From Planctomycetota bacterium (lineage in GTDB: Bacteria > Planctomycetota > UBA1135 > UBA2386), in contig JADJPQ010000008.1 in the NCBI GenBank assembly GCA_016713175.1, positions 62,001-126,000 of the forward strand: a DNA stretch of 64,000 bases, written 5' to 3'. Shown here piece by piece: positions 26,569 to 34,467 of this stretch. Both the position numbers and the translations under genes were made by a program. The number at the start of each line of letters is the position of its first letter. Within the stretch, counting starts at the first letter, position 1. The notes beneath the pieces were generated by a model. The model was given only the letters and a program-made list of their open reading frames with translations, did no database searches and was not told the DNA's origin.

Positions 26569-28586
26569 AGCAGCAGATCGAGCAGTTCGGGGTCGGACAG
26601 GCACGCCTGCGCGGCAGCGAACACCGGGTGCAACGGCCGATCGCCATCGTCGGCGTTCGGCGCGATGCCACCGGCGCAGCGTGAGCGCACCAGGGTCGCC
26701 AGTGCGTCGACGCGCGGCGCGGGGCGCAGGAACGGCCGGAACAGCAGCGCTTGCGCCGCCGCGACCAGTTCGATCGCGACGATCGTGGCAACCTGTCGCT
26801 GCACGTCGGCGGCCTTGCGCGCGGCCATCGTGCCCATGCTGACCCAGTCCTCGGTGTTGGCGCAGGTCGGCACCGAATCGACACTGGCCGGATGGCACAG
26901 CACCTTGTTCTCGGCGACCAGCGCGGCGGCGGTGTATTGCGCCAGCATCAACCCGGAATTGAGCCCGCCGTTGCGGGTCAGGAACCCGGGCAGGCCGCGG
27001 GAATGGTGCGCGTCGACGAGGTGCGCCAGCCGCCGTTCACAGGCGTTGCCGAGCGCCGCCAGGGCGATCGCCAGATAGTCGGCCACCGCCGCGATCGGAT
27101 GACCGTGGAAGTTGCCGCCGCCGACGACGGCGCGTTCGCAGGCCGGCAGGTCGGCGGCGAGCCGGGTCCGCCAGGCGGCCGGCGATTCGCCGGGCAACGG
27201 CTCGGGCGGGAACAGCAGCGGGTTGTCGGTTGCCGAATTGAGTTCGCAGGTAACGACTTCGATTGCATGTGCCAGCGCGCGCCACGCGGCGGCGGCGACG
27301 ACCGGGAAGCAGCGCAGGGAATAGTCGTCCTGCACGTGCGGCGAGTCGGCCACGACGCGGCGCAGCCGGTCGGCGATCTTGCGCGTGGTGGTCCGTTCGA
27401 CGCCGGGCAGTTCACGGCCTTCGAGTTCGTCGGCCAGCGCCGCCACGGGCAGCCCGAGGGCGGTGATCTGGTCGGCACCGGATTGCGTTCGCAATCGGGC
27501 GAGGGCGGCATCGTCGACGCTGCCATCGCCACGGCGCGGTACCAGACCCAGCAAGCGCGGCACGAAGCCAGCCAGGAGCGGCTGCGTCGCTGGCGGTGCG
27601 GCGGCGATCGCCGCTCGCAGTTCGTGCAATGCGGCACCGAGATGGCCGACGTTCAGTTCACAGCCGGCGAGCTGGCTGCCGTCCAGCCACAGACGCAGAC
27701 GCTCGGCAACGGCCGCCTGTCCCGCCTGCGGGCGCGCGCCGTGGATGCGCGAATCGAGCGAACCCGGCTGGCCCTGGTGGGCGTCGAGGCTGATGGCCGC
27801 GACTGCTTCGCTCCAGCGCAGCGTGAACGAGGCGTCGTAGCAGCTCAGCGCCAGCGCCGCGGTCATGAAGTTGGTGCCGTTGTTCAGCGCCAGGCCTTCC
27901 TTCGCCGCCAGCGTCGCCGGCTGGAACGCCGTCCAGTGCTGGGTCCGTGCCAGCGCCGCGAAGTTCGCCGCGGCGGGAAACGCGACGAACGCATCGGCGC
28001 GGGCACCGCGCATCGGCTGCGGCCAGTCCGGATTCGCTGCTCGCGGCAGGTACAGGCCCGCCGGATCGCCGACGACCGCCAGTGCCAGATGTGACAATGG
28101 CGCCAGATCGCCGCAGGCGCCGACCGAACCCTGTTGGGGCACGAACGGATAGACGTCGTCGTTCAGCATCGCGACCAGTACGTCCAGCGTCTCTGGTCGG
28201 ATGCCCGAGTGGCCCTTGCACAGCGTGTTGACGCGCAGCAGCATCGCGGCCCGGACGACGTCCTCGTCGAACGGCGCGCCGACGCCGGCGGCGTGGCTGC
28301 GGATCAGGTTCAGTTGCAGCTGCCGCGCGGCTTCGGCCGGGATCATCACGTCGCGCAACTGGCCGAAGCCGGTGGTCAGGCCGTAGACCTTGCGGCCGGC
28401 GTCGAGCAACACGTCGACCAGGACCCGGCAACGAGTCACCCGTTCCCGCGCCGGCGGTGCCAGCGCGACGCGACGGCGATTGCGGGCCACGGCGACCACA
28501 TCGGCGATCGCCAGACTGTTGCCGTCGAGCAGCAGGGGAGCGGTTGGGAGACGGTGCGGCGGCGCGAAGGGCATCGACATGGGCAC
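26565..28586 (-). CDS. hutH: Histidine ammonia-lyase family with Ala-Cys-Gly MIO triad
   Basis: 673 aa. Deaminates histidine (or another aromatic amino acid) via the MIO prosthetic group made from Ala-Ser-Gly. Here the triad reads GSVGACGDLAP (A157-C158-G159), Cys for Ser. Other catalytic regions are normal: YGLTTGFGQ (Y68), NLIRSHAAG (H98), QDDYSLRC, GGNFHGHP and AENKVLCHPASVDSVPT with the HAL-type Glu. It is ~160 aa longer than classical HutH (~510), with an insert of about 100 residues before the RKIADRLRR segment. No other hut genes are nearby, so the substrate is uncertain. Confidence 0.83.
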   Translation of the reverse strand: MPMSMPFAPPHRLPTAPLLLDGNSLAIADVVAVARNRRRVALAPPARERVTRCRVLVDVLLDAGRKVYGLTTGFGQLRDVMIPAEAARQLQLNLIRSHAAGVGAPFDEDVVRAAMLLRVNTLCKGHSGIRPETLDVLVAMLNDDVYPFVPQQGSVGACGDLAPLSHLALAVVGDPAGLYLPRAANPDWPQPMRGARADAFVAFPAAANFAALARTQHWTAFQPATLAAKEGLALNNGTNFMTAALALSCYDASFTLRWSEAVAAISLDAHQGQPGSLDSRIHGARPQAGQAAVAERLRLWLDGSQLAGCELNVGHLGAALHELRAAIAAAPPATQPLLAGFVPRLLGLVPRRGDGSVDDAALARLRTQSGADQITALGLPVAALADELEGRELPGVERTTTRKIADRLRRVVADSPHVQDDYSLRCFPVVAAAAWRALAHAIEVVTCELNSATDNPLLFPPEPLPGESPAAWRTRLAADLPACERAVVGGGNFHGHPIAAVADYLAIALAALGNACERRLAHLVDAHHSRGLPGFLTRNGGLNSGLMLAQYTAAALVAENKVLCHPASVDSVPTCANTEDWVSMGTMAARKAADVQRQVATIVAIELVAAAQALLFRPFLRPAPRVDALATLVRSRCAGGIAPNADDGDRPLHPVFAAAQACLSDPELLDLLL

Positions 28587-28665
28587 GCGAGTGGCCGCGG
28601 ATCCTATCCGGATGGCGGCGCGCGATTGGCCACCAACCGGTGTCGGCGAACGTGATCGCTGGTGA

Positions 28666-31600
28666 TCAGCGTGGCCGACGTTGGCGGGCCCGATCGCGAT
28701 CGGGGTTGCCGAAGCGCAAGATCGCGTGTTCTTTCGGATTGCGGAGCACCGCGGCGCCGAGGTCGCTGCTCAATTCGCCGACGCGGGCGTCGAGCGGGAC
28801 GAAGGACAGACCGATGGTCCAGGCGCCAGCGCCGCCGAAGAACGTCCGGGTCGGGTTCAGGCCGACGACGGTGAACACCCGGATGAAGCCGCCGCCGGTC
28901 GGGCCACCGCGGGCGGCGCCAATGGCGAGACCCGGGCGCCCGGGGGCATGCCAGTCGGGCAGCAGGCAGAAGGCGATGCCGAACGCATCGCCGTCGGAGT
29001 CCCCGGCGATCGTCGCCTGCAGTTCGCCGGTGCGACCCGAATAGACCGCCACCTGGCCGCGCTCGCGACCGCCCGGCTGGTGCGGGATGCCGACCAGCAG
29101 ATCGGCGTGGCCGTCGCGATCGAGGTCGCCGAGCGAGCCGACGGCGCGGCCAAAACGCTTCTCGTCGGCGCCGTCGAACCACGAATGCAGCAGGCGGCCA
29201 GTCCGGGCGCAGAACACCCGCACCTCACCGGGAGCATTGCCGAGATTGCCGCCGACGATCAGGTCGCCATGGCCATCGCCATCGACGTCGCCGGCCGGCG
29301 CGATCGCGGCGCCGAACCAGACGCCGGCCTCGTCGGTCGTCAGGTGGTGCAGCCGGCGGCCCTCGGCGCCGGAGAACACGTCGGCGCCGCCGAGCGCGGC
29401 GCTGTTGCGCAACACCGGCGAGGCGCCGACCGCGAAGTCGCCGATGCCGTCGCCGTCCACGTCGCCGAGCGCGGCGACGCTGACCCCGAAGCCGATGGTG
29501 TCGCCCGCGAGTTCGTAGAGCACGGTGCCGGTCCGGCCCGAGCAGACATAGGCCAGGCCGAAATCGCCGCCGCTGCCGCTGCCGATCGGCGCGCCGATCA
29601 GGAAGTCCTTGCGACCGTCGCGATCGATGTCGTCGATGCCGGTCACCGCGATGCCGAACAGCACGTCGCTGCGGTCGCATTGCAGGCGCAGCAGTTCGCG
29701 TCCGTCGGCGCTGGCGCGCACCTGGGCGTGGCCCTCGCCGTTGGCGGTTCCCGAGGGCGGGCAGCCGATCAACAGGTCGGCCCAGCCGTCGCCGTCGACA
29801 TCGGGGACGCGCGCCATCGCGTGGCCGAAACGGAACGCCGGATCGGCCGGCACGGCGCAGATCGGCCGCAGCGGCACGAATTCGAGCGGGCTGCCGAGGC
29901 TGGTCTGGAACTGCAGCGTCAGTCGTAGCGCCAGCGGTCCGGCGATTCCGGCGAGGGGCCGACCGCAGGCGGCCAGTGCCAGCAGCACCGGCGCCGGCAA
30001 CGGCGCGGCCAGCGCCGGATGCGACGTCACCACTTCGCACGCGGCGATGACCGCTGCCGCGACGGCGCCGGTGTGGGCGGCGCGGGCCGTGAATCCGCGT
30101 TCATACGCCGCGGCCAGCAGCAGGATCTGCTCGACTGCGGCGATCGTCGACGGCCCGGCCCACTCGGCCATCGGCAGGTCGATCGCACCGACGCTGCGCA
30201 TGCCGGGTCGATCGTCGCGATGGCGTTCGCACAGGCCGGCCAGGCCGCCGACGCGCAGCACTTCGAACAGGTGTTCGCGGTCGCCGCGGGGCCGACCGCC
30301 GGACTGCAGTTCGATCAGGGCATGCCTGGCGCGGGTCAGGTAGCCGATGCGATCGCCGCGGCGCAGCGTGATGCGCGCGAGATCGAGCTGCGCGGCGGCG
30401 CGTTGCGGCCAGCGCTCGGTGATCACCTCGAGCAGCTGGCGGGCCCGGTGGTGCTCGCCGCGGGCCACGGCGATGCGCGCCAACCGATGCATCGGCTCGG
30501 GATCGTCGGGGGCGGTCTGCAGCAGGGCCTGCAACCCAAGGGTGGCGGCCTCGGTGTCGCCGTCGGCGATGGCGACGTCGGCGGTCAACAGTGCGCGTCG
30601 GCTGGCCGGGACGGCGTCGTCGTCGGCATGCGCCTGCAGCCAGGCGCGGGCCGGGCCGGGATCGCCCATCGCCAGCGCGACGTCGGCGAACTCGATCGCC
30701 AGCAGGGCCGAATCGGGGAACGAACGGATGGCGTGGAACAGTCGCGGGTAGGCGCGTTCGTAGGCGGCACCGGCGGCGTGCAACAGGCCGAGGCCGGCAT
30801 CGAGCAACGGGTGGTCGGCGTCACCGATGGCCGTCGCATCCCAGCAGGCTTCGCAAGTCGCCAGGTCGCCGAGCAGCAGCGCCAGCAGACCGGTCGCGAA
30901 GCGTTCGCGGCCGGTCGCCGATGCGAGGCGGCCGAGCAACCAGGTCGGTTCGGGCTGCCCGGCGAGATAGGCGACTGCGGCCTCCCGAGTCAGCGACGGC
31001 AACGGTTGCAGCGTTTGCTGCAGGCGCGGGTCGGCGGTGGCGCTGGCCTGCACGACAGCGCGGTTGACGTCGGGGGACTCGGTCCGCAGCCAACGGACCA
31101 GCAACAGCACCGCCGCTTCGTCGGCGCGATCGCCGTTGTCGGCCGCGGCGATGGCGTCCGCGGTCCGGTGGTGTTGCAGCACGGCATCGATGGCCGCGAC
31201 CTGATTCGAAACCGCCGGCTGCGCCCGGTCGGCGAACCGACCGGTGCGGAGCGGCAGGCAATCCGGCGTCAGCAGGCGCAGATGCGCTCGATGCACGGCG
31301 GCGGCGGCGCGCGCGGGTGCGGTGCCGGCGGCCCTGGCGTTGGCGACGAACGGCCAGGCGATCGTCGCGACCAGCGCGGCACCGGCGATCGCGGCGCCGA
31401 TGGTCCGCTGGTTGCGTCGCATGAACTTGCCGAACCGCCGGCCGATGCCGGCCGGACTGGCCTTGACCGGCTGCAGCGCCAGCAGCCGTTCGAGGTCGTC
31501 GGCGAACGCGTCGGCGGTGGCGTAGCGGTGCTTCGGATCGCTCTCCATCGCCTTGGCCAGCACGGTCTGCAGATCGCGGGATGCGTGCGGCGCCAGCTTG

Positions 31601-32559
31601 CGCAGCGGCACGACGTGGCCGCTCTCGATCGTGCGCAGCACTTCGGCGGTGCTCTTGCCGCGGTATGGCGGATTCAGCGTGATCGCTTCGTAGAGGGTCA
31701 CCCCGAGGCTGTAGATGTCGGCGCGACCGTCGATCGCTTCGTCGCCGTCGCGCAGCCGTTCGGGCGCCGCGTAGATGGGGGTGCCGGCGAAGCCGCCGGC
31801 CTGCGTGATCGCCAGGTCATCGCTGCGCACCAGGCCGAAGTCGGCCAGCACCGGCTTGCCGCCGCGCCGCAGCAGGATGTTGGAGGGCTTGACATCGCGG
31901 TGGATCAGGCCGTGCCGGTGCACTTCGCCGAGCGCGCGCGCGATCGCGATGCCGACCTTGACGAAGAACTCGACCGGGCTGCGGGCGCCGAGCCCGGCGG
32001 CCGTCGTGTGCACCAGTTCGGCGAGCTTGTCGGTTGCCGGCAACGGCGCGTGCTGGCGCAATTCGAGCAGCAGGCTCTGCAGGCTCGGGCCGTCGACGAA
32101 CTCCATCTCGAACGCCAGCATGTCGGCGTCGTCGATGATCCGGTGGATGTGCACGACGTGGTCGTGGCGCAGCCGCGCCAGCGACCGGGCCTCGGTCAGG
32201 AACCGCAGCTTGGCGCGCGGCGACAGCGCCAGCGAGTGCGGCAGCACCTTGATCGCGACTTCGCGTTCGAGCGCCTGATGGCGGGCCAGGTAGACGGTGC
32301 CCATGCCGCCGCGGCCGAGTTCGCGCAGCACTTCGTAGCCGCCGAGGATCGGCCGGCCCGGCTCGCGGCGGCCGGCGACCGAGCAGGCCAGCGACCAGGT
32401 CTCCTGGATGCGCGCCCGCAGATCGGGCCGGTCGGGGTGGATCCCGTCCAGGTCCGGGGTCTTGCCGTCGAGCACCTGCTCCAGCAGGTGGTCGAACACC
32501 TCGGCCAGCAGGTGGTCGTCCGGACCGCCGGGCCGGCTGTGCGGGGCGGTGTCGGTCAT
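28666..32559 (-). CDS. Transmembrane Ser/Thr kinase with TPR-like and FG-GAP domains
   Basis: 1297 aa. Cytoplasmic Hanks-type kinase (~74-360): GRGGMGTVY (82-90), K104, HRDVKPSN (D222), DFGLVRS (D240), APE and DIYSLG. One TM at ~387-407. Outside: helical TPR-like repeats (~420-900), then an FG-GAP propeller (~980-1270) with calcium-type loops such as DGDGWADLLIG, DRDGRKDFLIG and DGDGHGDLIVG. It is translationally coupled to the ECF sigma gene upstream (ATGA), a layout known in planctomycetes. Inference: the external propeller senses a surface or carbohydrate signal. Confidence 0.9.
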   Translation of the reverse strand: MTDTAPHSRPGGPDDHLLAEVFDHLLEQVLDGKTPDLDGIHPDRPDLRARIQETWSLACSVAGRREPGRPILGGYEVLRELGRGGMGTVYLARHQALEREVAIKVLPHSLALSPRAKLRFLTEARSLARLRHDHVVHIHRIIDDADMLAFEMEFVDGPSLQSLLLELRQHAPLPATDKLAELVHTTAAGLGARSPVEFFVKVGIAIARALGEVHRHGLIHRDVKPSNILLRRGGKPVLADFGLVRSDDLAITQAGGFAGTPIYAAPERLRDGDEAIDGRADIYSLGVTLYEAITLNPPYRGKSTAEVLRTIESGHVVPLRKLAPHASRDLQTVLAKAMESDPKHRYATADAFADDLERLLALQPVKASPAGIGRRFGKFMRRNQRTIGAAIAGAALVATIAWPFVANARAAGTAPARAAAAVHRAHLRLLTPDCLPLRTGRFADRAQPAVSNQVAAIDAVLQHHRTADAIAAADNGDRADEAAVLLLVRWLRTESPDVNRAVVQASATADPRLQQTLQPLPSLTREAAVAYLAGQPEPTWLLGRLASATGRERFATGLLALLLGDLATCEACWDATAIGDADHPLLDAGLGLLHAAGAAYERAYPRLFHAIRSFPDSALLAIEFADVALAMGDPGPARAWLQAHADDDAVPASRRALLTADVAIADGDTEAATLGLQALLQTAPDDPEPMHRLARIAVARGEHHRARQLLEVITERWPQRAAAQLDLARITLRRGDRIGYLTRARHALIELQSGGRPRGDREHLFEVLRVGGLAGLCERHRDDRPGMRSVGAIDLPMAEWAGPSTIAAVEQILLLAAAYERGFTARAAHTGAVAAAVIAACEVVTSHPALAAPLPAPVLLALAACGRPLAGIAGPLALRLTLQFQTSLGSPLEFVPLRPICAVPADPAFRFGHAMARVPDVDGDGWADLLIGCPPSGTANGEGHAQVRASADGRELLRLQCDRSDVLFGIAVTGIDDIDRDGRKDFLIGAPIGSGSGGDFGLAYVCSGRTGTVLYELAGDTIGFGVSVAALGDVDGDGIGDFAVGASPVLRNSAALGGADVFSGAEGRRLHHLTTDEAGVWFGAAIAPAGDVDGDGHGDLIVGGNLGNAPGEVRVFCARTGRLLHSWFDGADEKRFGRAVGSLGDLDRDGHADLLVGIPHQPGGRERGQVAVYSGRTGELQATIAGDSDGDAFGIAFCLLPDWHAPGRPGLAIGAARGGPTGGGFIRVFTVVGLNPTRTFFGGAGAWTIGLSFVPLDARVGELSSDLGAAVLRNPKEHAILRFGNPDRDRARQRRPR

Positions 32560-33191
32560 GGCTGCCCGGGCGCTGGCACGTCCTCGAAGTCGCTGCCGAG
32601 CAGTTGTTTCAGCTTGAAGCGGTAGCGCTTGACGCCGCGCAACAGTCGCTCCTTGGCGGTCGACAGCGGGATGCCGAGATCGGTGGCGATGTCGCGCATC
32701 GGCACTTCCTCGAACAGGCGGGCCTGCACGATCGAGCGCAGCTCGGGCTCCAGACTGGCCAGCGCCGTCTCCATCGCCTGCGCGCGTTCGCGCCAGCCGG
32801 CGACCCGGCTGGGCGTCGTCGAACCGGGTGGCAGCATTGCCGACACCGAATCAGCGCCTGCCAGCGTCGAGAACGGCGTGATCTCGTGTGCGCCGCCGCG
32901 CTTCTGGCGCCCCTGATGCCGGCTCTGGTCGATCACCCGATGGCGCGCGATGCTGAGCAACCAGACGCGGAACGCGGTCAGGCCGCGCCACTCGTGCTGC
33001 TCGCGGTCGCGCCAGGACAGCCACAGCGTCTCCTGCCACAGATCCTCGACCGCGACCTGTGCTCGCAGCCGGGGGCCGAGCCACGAGCCGATCACGACGA
33101 ACACGCTGGCGACGTCCAGGCTCTGCACGAGGCGGCCCCACTCGGTGGGGTCGCGGTGCGGCTGGTCGGCGCCGTGCGAGGTGTCGGGCAT
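32556..33191 (-). CDS. ECF RNA polymerase sigma factor
   Basis: About 211 aa from ATG 33191 (MPDTSHGAD); an upstream in-frame start at 33260 is less likely. Region 2 is seen in VAVEDLWQETLWLSWRD and FRVWLLSIARHRVIDQSR, region 4 in LEPELRSIVQARLFEEVPMRDIATDLGIPLSTAKERLLRGVKR, a helix-turn-helix. No anti-sigma factor lies next door. The Ser/Thr kinase overlaps its stop, as in kinase-linked planctomycete ECF groups, so phosphorylation may control it. Confidence 0.88.
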   Translation of the reverse strand: MPDTSHGADQPHRDPTEWGRLVQSLDVASVFVVIGSWLGPRLRAQVAVEDLWQETLWLSWRDREQHEWRGLTAFRVWLLSIARHRVIDQSRHQGRQKRGGAHEITPFSTLAGADSVSAMLPPGSTTPSRVAGWRERAQAMETALASLEPELRSIVQARLFEEVPMRDIATDLGIPLSTAKERLLRGVKRYRFKLKQLLGSDFEDVPAPGQP

Positions 33192-33282
33192 TGCCAGGAA
33201 GCATATCCCGTGCCGGCACTCCCGCGTGCCGGGACCGGGCGCGGAACCGCGCCATGCCAACGAGGCGCGCGGGCCAGTTGGT

Positions 33283-34413
33283 TCAGCCGCCGTCCGAATC
33301 GTACATCTCGCGGATCTCGTCGCGCGCGGCCTCGAGATCCTCGGGCGTCTTGACCGGCAGGAAGCGCGTGTCGCGGCCCGACCGGCGGACCTGCAGGAAC
33401 CGGCTCTGCAGGAACCGGGTCATCTCGCCGATCAGGTGTTCGATCTGCACGGCCTTGCGGCCTTCGACCTGCTTCTCGACGAAGTACCAGCCCAGCGGGC
33501 GCGGCTCGATCAGCGCAGCCGCGGCGAACGTGAACGTGTTGGTGTTGAACACATCGACGATCGACGGGTCGAAGCCGGTCGGATAGCGGATCTGTTCGAT
33601 CAGCTGGATGCGGTCTTCGTACAGGTAGGGCGAGCCGCCGACGTCCTCGGGCCACTTCGGCGCCACCTCGCAGGTGATCTCGGTGCCGTGCTTGAGGTGA
33701 TTGCCGAGGATGACCGGATCGATCCGGGCGCCGAGGTTGTCGACGTTGCGGACCAGCAGGTGCTTGCCGCCGGCGGCCTGGAAGTGCGCCAGCATGCCGC
33801 TCTGGCGGAACGCGTCGGCGAAGTCGCCGTGGCCCGGGCCGTACGGCGAGATCGCCCCGTTCTCGAGCCGGAACACCGAACCATCCGGTTGCATCCGCAG
33901 CGACACGAACTGGGTGAAGTGATGGACCTGGTCGTCGTCGAGACCGAACTGGTCGTGTTCCTGGAAGTGCGCCTTGGTGGCTTCGTCGGTGGCGAAGCTG
34001 TTCATCAGGTAGATGTGGATCCTGCCGCCATGGCGTGCTTGTGCGCGCAGCACGTCCTCGGCGCACAGCGCCAGGAACGACCGCCGGCGACCGAGCACCG
34101 GCACCACCCCTTTGACGACGCCGCCAAAACGCGTTGCCATGCCGCCGTTCAGCACGACGACGCCGAGCTGGCCTTCGGCAATCGCGGTGGTCCCGGCCTT
34201 GACCAGGTCCTTGGTGGCCTTCGTCGCCCCCCCCGGCAGCTTGGTGATCGCCTTCTGCGGCGGTGCCAGCAGTTCGCCGGTCACCGCATTGGCGGCCTTC
34301 GACAGGCGGCCTTCGGCGACGTCCGTCCGCCAGCGCGCGAACAGGTCGGCGTCGAACCCGTAGCGGGTCAGGAACTCGAGCTGTTCGGCGGTCAGACCGT
34401 GCAAGGCGGGCAA
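33283..34413 (-). CDS. UDPGP-family uridylyltransferase
   Basis: 376 aa, eukaryote-like UTP-sugar-1-phosphate uridylyltransferase family. The nucleotide loop is VVVLNGGMATRFGG (85-98). Further family regions are LMNSFATDEAT, GHGDFADAF, RNVDNLGARIDP and VDVFNTNTFTF. It makes UDP-glucose or a related UDP-sugar from UTP and the sugar 1-phosphate. The usual lysine-rich GGLGTR(L) loop is here GGMATRFGG, a clear variant. It diverges from recG, whose start is 55 bp away. Confidence 0.83.
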   Translation of the reverse strand: MPALHGLTAEQLEFLTRYGFDADLFARWRTDVAEGRLSKAANAVTGELLAPPQKAITKLPGGATKATKDLVKAGTTAIAEGQLGVVVLNGGMATRFGGVVKGVVPVLGRRRSFLALCAEDVLRAQARHGGRIHIYLMNSFATDEATKAHFQEHDQFGLDDDQVHHFTQFVSLRMQPDGSVFRLENGAISPYGPGHGDFADAFRQSGMLAHFQAAGGKHLLVRNVDNLGARIDPVILGNHLKHGTEITCEVAPKWPEDVGGSPYLYEDRIQLIEQIRYPTGFDPSIVDVFNTNTFTFAAAALIEPRPLGWYFVEKQVEGRKAVQIEHLIGEMTRFLQSRFLQVRRSGRDTRFLPVKTPEDLEAARDEIREMYDSDGG

Positions 34414-34467
34414 CAGGCTACCGGGCAGGGCGTTCTCGCGAGCGCGAGCCGGCTACACCTTTCCGCC

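Noticed and set aside
28681..32625. Very long plus-strand open frames opposite the kinase
   Set aside because: Composition is Ala/Arg/Gly-rich and the minus strand has complete kinase and FG-GAP motifs.
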